From: Welwitschia mirabilis
Lineage: Eukaryota; Gnetophyta; Gnetopsida; Welwitschiales
NCBI GenBank assembly: GCA_051453625.1
Contig: JBOZIK010000001.1
Coordinates: forward strand, 10,313,774-10,377,773
Direction of reading: 5' to 3'
DNA length: 64,000 nucleotides
A program made the position numbers and the translations under genes. This document shows, piece after piece, positions 49,756 to 60,631 of the stretch. The stretch's first letter is position 1, and every line of letters starts with the position of its first letter. The notes beneath the pieces are model-generated. The model saw nothing but the letters and a program-made list of their open reading frames with translations. It was not told the DNA's origin and did no database searches.

Positions 49756-50870
49756 TGTCACTAATTTGGTGGCCTCCCATCTCCATTGAAGTTCAGCATT
49801 TTCAAACATTGTTCTTTCATGGCCATTAATAAGTTTTTTTTTGGGTAAATGGCCATAGCATCCTCTGAATGATCAGTCAATTCTTTATGGTCTAGATTTG
49901 TTTTTGAATTCAAAATGCTCTGTAACTTTTCATGCTTCCAGAGCATGATAACTGCTAACATTTGCAACAAAAATGCTGAGGGATGGGATGATTTATTTTG
50001 AGTCACAAAATGCTCTGCCAATTCTTTATGCTTTAGACTTGTTTTTGGATTCAAAATGCTCTGTGCTTTCATGCTTCCAGAGCATCATCACTGCTAATGT
50101 TTGCAAAACTTTACCGCAAATTTCATGATTGTCATCAAACTTTTTGTTCTGAATTTTTCTTTTACTGGCATGGCTTCCACTATTCAGTTCTATACTTCAA
50201 ATCTATGTGGGTGTTCTCGAAATCTATCCAATGCTAATGATTGGTGTGTTCACTGATCCTCCAATGCCCAATCCAAAATTTAACACTTCTTTAGCAAGAC
50301 CACTGTTTCTGGTTCTGATAAATTAACCTGTGCTAGGATAATGAATTTTAGCTTTTTTTGGAGGTCACTTTTACTATTACAAGGTTATTATGCAATAGAT
50401 CCCTTTCCCTGCAATTCTCAGTTAAAATATTGCTCTGGAAGTTATCTTCGGGGATTTTTTGTACTTCAACCAAAGAAAAAATGTATCAAGTAACCAACTT
50501 TTGTCAGGAACGTTTGTATTGTGCATTCTTCCGATAGCTGAAAGCATATGTCAGCTTTTATTGCTGTGATATCTTTTCTGAGGGTGCATGACATCTCTAC
50601 TGTACCTTCCTAAACTTCTTTATCAGTTATTTGCCACTACTTTTTTAAAACCCACTATTTGGAATCACCCTGTTTTCATTATCAGTGATCTGTTTCTTGG
50701 GCTGTTGTCATATGCTTTATGCCGATTCTGTCATTTTCTGGCTTCTATTGTTTTTGTTGTGCTGAGGAATGTCCTTTGCAAGCTGACAACTTTTAACGAA
50801 AATTATGTGTATACAAAGGTGAGTTGCATGTATGGATGGGACATAAAAGAAGTACATTAGTACATGATTC
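49756..50870 (+). other. 3' UTR / flank of AMMECR1-domain gene
   Basis: The sequence stays T-rich and less repeat-like than its surroundings for about 1.1 kb, in keeping with a long 3' UTR and flank. It contains the 141-bp duplication described separately. No clear AATAAA signal immediately follows the stop, so the transcript end is uncertain. The 90-codon frame at 50588-50860 is Leu/Phe-rich and has no family resemblance. Confidence 0.4.
49878..50110 (+). repeat. Tandem duplication (141-bp period) with conserved hairpin
   Basis: CAATTCTTTATG(G/C) starts at 49878 and again at 50019. Both copies continue TTTAGA-like, TTGTTTTTG(A/G)ATTCAAAATGCTCTG, TTTCATGCTTCCAGAGCAT and ACTGCTAA(C/T)(A/G)TTTGCAA. 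Each copy holds a perfect 8-bp inverted repeat, ATGCTCTG / CAGAGCAT (49915-49922 with 49939-49946; 50056-50063 with 50078-50085), with loops of 16 and 14 nt. Confidence 0.8.
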
Positions 50871-51104
50871 ATCTGTTGGGTGGCTGAAGTGGTACAGGGT
50901 AGTTTAACTTCATCATTGTCGTCTTAGCATTTTCCTAACTAAAGTGGCTGGCTTTATAAGTTCTTTTATGTCGTCGTATCTCTCTCAAAAGCTAAATCAC
51001 CAACGACATCGAGATAAATTTATTGGTGGAAAGTCCATTACTCATTTGTTAGTTTGCAGTGAGTGGGTTAGTAGATCCATTTTCACCACAACACAACAAA
51101 TCTT

Positions 51105-51352
51105 GTGGTTACCGAGAGAGGGGGAAAAAGAAATGAAAAAGAAAGTGAGAGAACAAGAAAGGGAAAGGTCCATAACTCCTAAGTTAAAATGTGCATTTAG
51201 ATTTGGCTCAACCCTATGATATGTATTGAAACCCTCAATTCTTTTTGCCCCCACCTCCCAAAAGGAGGGGTAGGGAGAGAGAGAGGCGGGGGGTGGAAGG
51301 AAGAGGGAAGAAGGGAGGGAGAGAGGGAGATGAAAAGGAGAGAAGAAGAACT
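51105..51352 (+). repeat. Polypurine tracts
   Basis: 51110-51172 and especially 51256-51352 are nearly pure A/G on the plus strand (gggagagagagaggcggggggtg and similar). Such tracts can form triplex structures. The frames at 50944-51219 (plus) and 51235-51435 (minus) are low-complexity products of them. Confidence 0.7.
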
Positions 51353-51355
51353 AAG

Positions 51356-51905
51356 TTCTTACATGCATATGAATGGTTTGTAGTAATAGAAAAAGGATTG
51401 AAGAGACGACTCGGCTTTCTATAGAGAAAAACCAACCCACCACCCTGCTCTAAAATTTTTGGTTCCTTATCTCATGATGCAACTAAACAAAAATGTGAAG
51501 TAAAAATAAAAACGAAATGTATTGCCAAACTTTGAAATATAGCTTTAATGGAGGCAAAATAGAAAAACTCAAATTTTATTCCTATTCCACTTCCCAAACC
51601 ATTAAATTCTATACATATTGTTCCTTGCTTCTTGTTACATATAGGAAATAAAAAGATTCCAACTTCCCATCATCAAACTCTGTACATACCCTTTTTTTCT
51701 TTTAGTTGCACATAGGAAATAAAACAATTCTAACTTCCTAGAAAATTTAAATGATTCCTATCCACCTACTATACATTGCCATCTTCATTACAACACATCC
51801 AACGTCTATAAATAACCTAAGCTTTATTATTTTTGTGTTTGAGCTTTGCAAGTTTTAGGTAACGACTCTTGCTTGTGTGTTAAGACATTCATGTTAGAAC
51901 ATCCC
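51356..51905 (-). repeat. Candidate gypsy LTR with internal repeat
   Basis: It follows a gypsy-type polyprotein end on the minus strand and contains a diverged direct repeat at 51608-51664 and 51685-51745 (CATATAGGAAATAAAAAGATTCCAACTTCC against CACATAGGAAATAAAACAATTCTAACTTCC). Limits uncertain; no partner LTR found. Confidence 0.35.
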
Positions 51906-51965
51906 TCCATGAAATGCTACTTGTCCTCAAGTTGTTGTTCTATTGTCTAATAAATATCACATAAA
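51906..51965 (-). pseudogene. Gypsy polyprotein end and polypurine tract
   Basis: The minus strand reads CAACTTGAGGACAAGTAGCA, then TTTCATGGAGGGATG, the typical close of plant gypsy polyproteins (N-L-R-T-S) followed by a decayed polypurine tract. It abuts the first unit of the 2.18-kb duplication, so a different gypsy copy begins or ends here. Confidence 0.45.
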
Positions 51966-54145
51966 CTTTACATCTGTCTACAATTGTGTCTTCTTTTCCC
52001 TTGTAATCATTGGTTTGTTTTCATGAAATCTTTGTAATTCTATGATATTAAATGCCTTACTTATTCTCATTCCTTTGGGGAGGCTTATCTACATTAAACT
52101 TATTCTCATTCCTTTCAGGAAGTTTATCCCATACACATTATTTGGTATTTTTGAACAATCCAAGATTCCCTCGACCTAGCTACTTTGTGAAACATTTCTG
52201 ATTAAAAATCTCCTTGCTTCAATTCAAGAAAGCTCCTCTTATTGCATGCCCCTAACATTTTGAGTATCAAGATGTTGCTAAGGAACTTGTTGCGATGATT
52301 TGTGCAATGTTTCTATTGAGCTCACTTTGATTGATTTGAATAATTAGATTTCAAATGCCTACTTTCTAGATTAAAGATAAATGAGATATTTCTTAAATCA
52401 GGTTTAGAAAAATGTGTTTGACTTGTTTTAGATTAGAACAAAATGGCTTAGGATAAAGATATGGTTCTTAGGTCTTTTAATTTAAAATCTGAAAATGATA
52501 GGATATTCTAAGGAATTTAAGAAAACAATTCTAAAGATTGATTTTAGTAACTCCTAATGTTTTGAAAATAAAAAAAGATCTTATTTTTGCATGGATTTAT
52601 AAAGAAGGTAGTTTTAGAATGAAGTAAAATTTAGATCTAAAATAATAAAATAATAAAGAACTGAACGAAATGTTTACTTCAGAAATTTGACAAGGATTCG
52701 AATTAATATGATTTCTAAAACATGAATATTTAGACTCTATTTTCTGTAATCGGCTTTAAATCTAAAGCAAAATTAGAGATTTAATGTTTCAAAAAGAAAA
52801 ATGATATTTCCTTATTGAAACTAAATTTGAAACAAATACATAATGACTTTGAAAATATTATATCAGAATTTGACAGAAACCTAATTCGAGATGAATTCTG
52901 AACTAGAATAAACAAATTATAATCAGAATGCAAGTATGGTAGAACTAAGGACTATAAATTTCAGAATGGAAATAATCTTCTTAGAACTTAGTAAATCCTA
53001 AGTAGAAGAGTAATGACCTTGAAAATAATCCTAATAAATTGAAAACATAAATTTATTGAATTTGAAAATTGACTTACATGTATTAACTACTTTTAGAAGG
53101 GAATCAATTAAAACTAACAAGCTTTAGGACTTGATTTGTAATTTCCAAACTGTCAATTTGACAAGGATGATTTCAAGTGAGACTAACAAGCTTTAGGACT
53201 TGATTTGTAATTTTCAGTTTGTCAAATTTGACAAGGATGATTTTGGAATTACTTGGATCTAATGTTTGATACCTTTGAAAGGAACAATAAGGCTCTTTCA
53301 TAGAGATGCTGATGAGAAAAATGGGGAGATTTTAGGGGCTTCATTAAGATTTTGTTGAAGGTGGTTTTGGGTGGTTAGAGATTGATTAAAATTTTTGGCA
53401 GGCATGTCAAAAGACTTTTTGAACATGAATCTTTAACTTTTTCAAGTTTCTAACAACTGTGTACAAAAAGTTTGTTATTGATAATAGTGTTATCTATAAC
53501 ACAATTTTTAGAAATTCTATTTTCAGGTCTGTGTTTCTATTTTTAGAATTACATTTATTATTTCCATGATAAAATAAATTCTTCCTGAGGAGAATTAATA
53601 AATTTTCTTTACAATGCCCCCTTTTCCCCCAACTCCCACCTACAACTCCTCTTTATGATGGAAATTTTGGAATTTACGTCATAAAATTAAAGGAGTCAAA
53701 GACTTCAATCTTGCTTGGAATTAAGTGAGGATGGATCAATTAGAATGTCTCTAAGATTGTCTTCATTCATTATTTCTGACTNNNNNNNNNNNNNNNNNNN
53801 NNNNNNNNNNNNNNNNNNNNNNNNNNNNNNNNNNNNNNNNNNNNNNNNNNNNNNNNNNNNNNNNNNNNNNNNNNNNNNNNNATTGTCTTCATTCATTATT
53901 TCTGACTGCTTCTGAGAAACTGTCCTGATTAGATCTTCGAGGCCATTTCTTTCCATATAAGTTCTTATTTTATAGTGGTGGAATCTTCAGGTGTGAAGTG
54001 ACCCATCACTGAATGTGTAGCATGCCCCCAAAAGCTTTGATGATATCTAAATGAATAGAATGGATGATATGGTGGAACTAGTTTTATATATTCAACTTCT
54101 GGACTTAATCCTCTTGTAAGAGCTTCAAGATTTTCATCTATTTGA
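51966..54145 (-). repeat. 2.18-kb tandem duplication, unit 1 (tail + PPT + LTR)
   Basis: Aligns along its length with 54146-56530. On the minus strand it consists of a polyprotein tail (54145 to about 53650: ENLEALTRGLSPEVEYIKLV...), a polypurine tract (GGGGGAAAAGGGGGCAT, about 53614-53632) and LTR sequence starting TGTAAAGAAAATTTATT at 53613. It contains a 100-N gap (53782-53881) with a 26-bp repeated flank, and a 32-bp local duplication (CTTATTCTCATTCCTTT twice, 52060-52120). Confidence 0.8.
53614..53632 (-). other. Polypurine tract, unit 1
   Basis: The minus strand GGGGGAAAAGGGGGCAT lies immediately before the LTR start TGTAAAG. Confidence 0.6.
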
Positions 54146-56530
54146 TTTACATCGGTCGATAGTTTTGTCTTCTTTTCCATCGGAATCTTTGATTTATTTT
54201 CATGAAATCTCTATAACCTTAAACACCTTCCTTATTCTCATTCCTTTAGGGAAGTTTATGTCATAGATGTTATTTGGTATTTTGAACAATTCAAAATGCC
54301 CTAGTCCTTGCTACTTTGTGAAACATTTCTCTTCTAATTAAATTCTTCTTGCTTCAACTTAAGAAACCTCTTCTTGTTGCATGTCCCTAACATTTTGAGT
54401 ATCAAGATTTTGCTAAGGTACCTATTATGATGATTTATGCAACATTTCTAGTAGCCTGACTTTGATTGACTTGAATAATTAGATTTTAAATGTTTAATTT
54501 TTAGATTAAAGATAAATGAGATGTTTCTTAAATTAGGCTTAGAAAAATGCCTTTTATTTATTTTGGAATTGAACGAAAAAACTTAGAATAAGGACATGAT
54601 TCTTAGATTTTTTGATTTAAATTTGAAAATAATAGGAGACTCTAATGAATTTGCCAAAACAATTCTGAAGATGATTTTAGTAACTTCTAATGCTTTGAAA
54701 ATTAAAAAAGATCTTATTTTTGCATGTATTTATAAAGGAAGTAGTTATAGAATGAAGTAAAATGCAGATCTGAAATAATAAAATGATAAAGAATTCAAAG
54801 AAATGTTCATTTCAAAAATTTGACAAGGATTCAAATTAATATGATTTCTAAAACATGAATATTTAGATTCTATTTTCTGTAGTCAACTTTCAATCTAAAG
54901 CAAAATTAGACATTCAATATTTTAGAAAGAAAAATGATATTCTATGACTAAAAGTAAATTTGAAAAAGATACACAATGGCTTTGAAAATATTATATTAGA
55001 ATTTAATAGAAACCTAATTCAAGATGAATTCTAAATTAGAAGAAATAGACTATAATCCAAATGCAAGTATGACAAAAGTAAGGACCACTAATTTCGGAAT
55101 GGAAAATAATATTCTTAGAACTTAGCAAATTACTAAACAAAAGAGTAATGACCTTGACAATAATTCTAATAAATCGAAAACACAGTTTTATTGAATTTGA
55201 AAATTGACTTACAAGTCTTGACTACTTTTAGAAGGGACTCAATTGAGATTGANNNNNNNNNNNNNNNNNNNNNNNNNNNNNNNNNNNNNNNNNNNNNNNN
55301 NNNNNNNNNNNNNNNNNNNNNNNNNNNNNNNNNNNNNNNNNNNNNNNNNNNNNNNNNNNNNNNNNNNNNNNNNNNNNNNNNNNNNNNNNNNNNNNNNNNN
55401 NNNNNNNNNNNNNNNNNNNNNNNNNNNNNNNNNNNNNNNNNNNNNNNNNNNNNNNNNNNNNNNNNNNNNNNNNNNNNNNNNNNNNNNNNNNNNNNNNNNN
55501 NNNNNNNNNNNNNNNNNNNNNNNNNNNNNNNNNNNNNNNNNNNNNNNNNNNNNNNNNNNNNNNNNNNNNNNNNNNNNNNNNNNNNNNNNNNNNNNNNNNN
55601 NNNNNNNNNNNNNNNNNNNNNNNNNNNNNNNNNNNNNNNNNNNNNNNNNNNNNNNNNNNNNNNNNNNNNNNNNAAACACAGTTTTATTGAATTTGAAAAT
55701 TGACTTACAAGTATTAACTACTTTTAGAAGGGAATCAATTGAGATTGACAAGATTCAAGACTCGACTTGCAATTTGCAGACTATTAATTTGACAGGATGC
55801 TTGTGGAATTACTTGGATGTCATTTTCCATACCTTTGAAAGGAAGAATGAGGCCCTTTTAGAAAAATGGGGAGATTTTAGAGGCTTCATTGAGATTTTGT
55901 TAAAGGTTGTTTGGGGTGGTTAGAGATTGATCAAAATTTTTGGCAGGCATGTCAAAGGACTTTTCGAACATGAGTCTTTGATTTTTCCCAGTTTTTGATG
56001 ACTGTCTTCAAAAAGTCTGTTATCGATAATAGTGTTATTACAACAGAGTTTTTAAAAATTCTATTTTCAGAGCTGTGTTTCTCTTTTTAGAATTACATTT
56101 ATTGTTTTCATGATAAAATAAATTATTCTTGAGGAGAATTAATAAATTTTCCTCATAATTTCCCCCCTTTTATGATAAAAATTTTGGAATTTACATCAGA
56201 AAACCAAAGGAGTAAAAGGCTCCAACCTTGCGTAGAATTAAGTGATGATGAATTAAATAGAATTTCTTTGACATCGTCTTCATTTATGATGTTTGACTGC
56301 TTCTAAGAAACTGTCATGGTTAGACTTTTGAGGTTATTTTCTTTCCATACAACTTCTCATTCTATACTAATACAATCTTTAGGTCTGAACTCACTTATGA
56401 TTGAATGTGTAGCATGCCCCTTAAAGCTCTAATAATATTTAAATGAATAGAATGAATGATATGTGGAACTAGTTCCACATATTCAACTTCTAGATTTAAT
56501 CCTCCTCTGAGAGCTTCAAGTTTTTCGTCC
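54146..56530 (-). repeat. 2.18-kb tandem duplication, unit 2
   Basis: Second unit, with the same tail (KNLEALRGGLNLEVEYVELV), polypurine tract (56158-56171) and LTR start at 56157 (TATGAGGAAAATTTATT). It includes a 421-N gap (55253-55673) with a 75-bp repeated flank, which explains its greater length. It directly continues the Tat pol relic to its right, so it is that element's 3' end. Confidence 0.8.
56158..56171 (-). other. Polypurine tract, unit 2
   Basis: The minus strand AAAGGGGGGAAAT precedes the LTR start at 56157. It is better preserved than in unit 1. Confidence 0.65.
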
Positions 56531-56699
56531 AATTGATTTTAATTTCTTAGAGTTCTTGATTAATTTTTTGTAGAAGCTCATCAGCTTCAGCAAGCATATT
56601 TATCACATTTTTCCTGAATCCATGATTTGCAAAATTAATTAAATAAGACATCACGAAGCATCTAATCCAAAAATATCATAAAAAATTATGACAATTATT

Positions 56700-57800
56700 T
56701 ACATGAGAAATGAAGGCAGAAATCTCTTGAAATTTAAACTTTCAACAATAATATTTTTTTAAGTAATGAGAATTTATAGATTCCCTATCTTCGCTTCCAT
56801 TTAAATATTTTAATTTGTAATTTTCTTTATCATATTTTTGTAAAATAACTTAAGGTCTAATCCAATTTGGAGATAATTTGGATTTATTTTTTGTTAGTTT
56901 TATTTTCAAGATAAGATCCCCAACTTCAATTTTTTGATTTTTAACATTCTTATTATAAGCTTTTGTAATTTGTTTTTGATGAATTTTTTTAAGGTTTAAA
57001 TCTTGATTTCATTTTTTATTTTGGAGTTCTAATAGTGTAAGTCTTGCTTCTTTTTCCTTTTCTAATATTTCTAGTTATTTGATGAATGTTTTTATTGTTG
57101 GACTTCTAATTTTGTAGGGGAGAATTATTTTAGAAACATATACTAATCCAAAAGGTGTCAAACTAGTTGCTATCTTAATAGTTATCCACAAAACATAATT
57201 TAGTTTTTCATGTGAATTTTTCTTATCTTTTTGAATGAGTTTTTTAAGAGGTTGATGATTATTTTATTTGTTGATTCTACTTGGCCATTTACTTATGGGT
57301 ATTGAGGTGACGAAAAGGAATGTTTAATATCAAAGTTCTACAAGAAGTCATTTAACTCAGAAGATTTGAATTATATGTTATTATCAATGGTTAAGACATA
57401 AGATATTCCAAATGATGAATTGATATGATTTCTTTAGTTGTTTTTTGAAGTGGAACTTCTTCTATCCATTTTGAGAAGTATTCTATTGTAGTAAGGATAA
57501 ATGAGTGTGATTCTAATGATGGAGGATTAACTGATCCAGTAATATCTAAACCCCATTTTCTAAACATCGAAGTTGATTTGATTGGGAATGATTCATTTGA
57601 TGGTTAATACAAAATTGATGCAAAGATTTAACAAGTGTGATAGTTTTTGACAAAATTGAAACAATCCTCATTAATTGTTTTCCAATAATAAGCTGATCGA
57701 AGAATGTATAATGTGAGAAATTTTGTCCTCCTAGTATGATCCACATAAACCAAAATGGACTACTTTGAGGGTATAACATGCTTCTCATGATTTCAAGCAT
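56700..57800 (-). pseudogene. Tat integrase relic
   Basis: At 57546-57803 the minus strand gives a frame through the zinc-binding/linker part. At about 57545-57400 it reads LDITGSVNPPSLESHSFILT, then EYFSKWIEEVPL (family DxxGxINPPSSxGHxxILTATxYFTKWxEAVPL), the integrase core start with its catalytic Asp. At 56760-56900 SKLDWTLSYF-like and KYLNGSEDREF-like pieces match the C-terminal GPY-type region. Confidence 0.75.
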
Positions 57801-58039
57801 CATAATAAGACCTCATTAAATGATCTCTTAAATGATTTATTTTGGATGAGGTAGAATCTTGTAGCTTAAAGTCAAAAGTTTCTCTTTTGGGCATTTGTAA
57901 AATTTTTGAGTAGCCTTTAATCTTTCAAATATTGTATTGTGTTATCATGTTATGCCATTCATCTCTTTGGATTGCATTCTTAATGATTCTTGAAAATTTT
58001 CTTGTTGAATATTCATGATTCTTTTGGCTTGTTGATCTT

Positions 58040-58400
58040 ACAATTAGCTTTCATTGACTTTGATCATTTTTACAAAGTTATTCATCTTGGCATCATCGAA
58101 ACAATAGTTGGTAAGGCTTGCAAGATAATTTTTGGTCGTATTTTTTTCCTTCCCGTAATGTTGATTCAATTTCACAATTTTCTTCTTGTAATAATTTCTT
58201 CTTAACTTTGTCCAAATATTGTTGGAGAATTTTGATTTATAGTCATATATCCCTATCACTGGATTACCCATTAGTTGTGAATCTCTTATAATCTTTAAGT
58301 TGTGAAGTCTAGACTGAATGAAAATGTTGAGACTCTTAATAAGATTTCATACTCTGTTGTGTTATTAGTGCATGAAAACTTGAATTTTAAGTGTCATTGG
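58040..58400 (-). pseudogene. Tat RNase H relic with NTTEYE
   Basis: The minus strand reads FKFSCTNNTTEYEILL (58346-58366 holds NNTTEYE), then RDSQLMGNPVIGIYDYKS (family GDSxLVVxQIxGxYxxK). This is the RNase H block conserved in Tat and Ogre elements, with its catalytic Glu. Confidence 0.8.
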
Positions 58401-59049
58401 TATGCAATATTGATCATTAAAGAAGAACATGGGTCTAGTGGATCCTTATGTTAATTTTTGGCTCCATTAAAATACATATATGTGTCCCATTGTTTCTTTT
58501 CTTCTAGAAAGTAGATTTATTTATCTTGGAATTCTTCTTTATTAATTCCATTTAATTATCATGACTCTTTTGTGGAGGATCTACAATTTGGTCAACTATG
58601 CATGTCCCTTTGATTAGTTTTTATGATTGGAAGTCTAGATCGAATTCTGCTAGCAAAGATAATTATGCGGTTAACCTTGTGCTTCCAATTAAGAACTCTA
58701 ATAAACATTTTAGGTCATTTTATCACTAACTACAATGGTTTTATTCCCAATCATGTAATGTCTAAATTTTTGAGAGGCAAAGACTAAACCTAAACATGTC
58801 TTTTGAAGTTAGAATAATTCTTTTGGTATTGATGTAAAGTCCAACTAATATAATATATGGGTTTATCCTTAAGATCTCAATCTCTTTGGAAAATCATTGC
58901 ACTGATTGAATATGGAGTATGAGCCAAATAAAGATGGAAGGGTTGAGTTGATTGAAGAGGGCTTAGTCTAGGTAGTGAACTCAATTATTTTAATCTTATC
59001 TAAGGATTCTTAACATTTTTTGTCTTATCAAAATTCAGAATTTTTCTTC

Positions 59050-59883
59050 AAAAGATGCATAAATGGCTTACATTTGTTTGTTAATATTGTGATGGATCTC
59101 TTTACTAATTAAAAATGCCTTTGTAAATATCTCACATCTTTTAGATTTCTAGACGATGGCATGTCAATGATTTCTTTGAATTTTTTGATATCAATTTCAA
59201 TTCCTCATTTTGAGACAATGAAGCTTAGAAATTTTCCATATTATACTCTAAAGACACATTTTTTTAGATCTAGACATAAATTGTATTACCAGGTAATCTT
59301 AAATAATTATGAAAGATCTCTTGGATGTTGGCAAGCTTGATATGATTTAACAACTATGTCATGGACATAATCTTCAACTATTTTATGAATCATATTGTGA
59401 AGTATGTATGTCATTGCTCGTTGATAACTTTTAGCATTTCCAAGTCCAAAAGGCATCGTGACATGGTAGAGTAATTCCCATGGTGTGATGAAGGTTGTTT
59501 TATGTTGGTCTTCAAGATTGATAAAGATCTAGTTGTATCCAGAGTATCCATCCATGAAGGATAAGAGTTTATATCCTATAGTATCGTTGACTAGGACCTT
59601 AATGTTGGGGAACAAATAATCATCTTTCAATGTGACTTTGTTTATCTTGAAAGTCATAACATGTTCTTATACTACCATTTTTCTTTTTAACAATGTCCAT
59701 GTTAGATGTCCACTTTGAATAATCAACTGGACATATAAATCCTACTATTAATAATTGTTGGATATCATGTTTTACTGCTACAACGATTGTTGGATTGAGC
59801 TTTCTTACTCTTTGTTTGATTGATATTGAATTGGGTTTTAAAATGATGTTATGCACAATTATTCTCTTATCAATTCCTAGCAT
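59050..59883 (-). pseudogene. Tat reverse transcriptase relic
   Basis: Starts GIDKRIIVHNIILKPNSISI, QRVRKLNPTIVVAVKHDIQ, LLIVGFICPVDYSKWTSN and VKKKNGSIRTCYDFQD (family VxKKNGxxRVCxDFRDLN). Then VTMPFGLGNAKSYQRAM (about 59460-59410) and EDYVHDIVVKS, where the active-site YVDD is YVHD at 59358-59369. Then FLSFIVSKxGIEIDIKKFK and NLKDVRYLQRHF (connection). The first 87 codons are open; the rest is broken. Confidence 0.88.
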
Positions 59884-60631
59884 GTCTTATAGTACCATAT
59901 GAAAATATGTAACTCGATCTTAGTTTGATTGGGCAATGATTTATTGATTTTGAACGATGTATTTGAGTCATTATTATCTATAAGAAGTGTGTTTTGACCT
60001 CTTGACATGTTAAGGAAGATTTTTACTTGGTCATTTTTAATTCTTTATTAGGTTTCATCATAGTGGGAATCTTTTATCAAAGGTAAGTAAATTTGATCCA
60101 TGGAAAGATTATCATTATGTAACAACAAAAGGCTTGTATTTAAATAACATAACAAAGACTCATTATTGAAATCGAATTTTAGGAATCCTCAAAATAAATT
60201 CTCCATAATAGGAATATCCAACGATAATGAAAAGAGATTTATTATTAGGTAAAAATGTTATGATTTTAGAATATGTATATAGAACAAATATAAATATAAG
60301 GCTTTTAAAATATTTTATTTAAGGAGGGATTTGACAATACAAGAGCTTTTCGAAAGAATACAAACTTTTAGAACTTTCTTAAACTCCATAATTTCTTCTG
60401 TTGCATTCTGGACATTCATCATTTGATTGTGCTAAGGCTCTAGAAGATAGAGCGTAGTAAGCTATGGAGCATTTAGCAATGGAGACACGGCTAAACAGAA
60501 GGTAAATAGTAAGTTACTTGCATCGCTGGCCTTTTCCATTGTTGTCTTTTCTTTTTTTCTCCATTCTTTCTCTCGCTTAGGTTTTCTTCTTTCTTCATTT
60601 GGAAAATCTTTGGTCAATTTCAGTGTGATTC

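Larger units (their letters stand above)
56158..60080 (-). mobile_element. Decayed Tat/Ogre-type gypsy pol region
   Basis: On the minus strand from right to left: the end of protease/linker (about 60080-59900; IFIWYYKTC, family VFAWSYEDMPG), RT, RNase H, a second RNase H-like block with NTTEYE, integrase, integrase C-terminus, tail and polypurine tract. The NTTEYE block and the RT opening are diagnostic of the Tat lineage. No protein is intact. Confidence 0.82.

Noticed and set aside
50588-50860. 90-codon hydrophobic frame downstream of AMMECR1
   Set aside because: T-rich 3' flank; no recognisable membrane-protein family, no splice or promoter evidence.
50944-51435. Arg/Glu-rich and Ser/Pro/Leu-rich frames near 51 kb
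   Set aside because: Translations of polypurine/polypyrimidine tracts.
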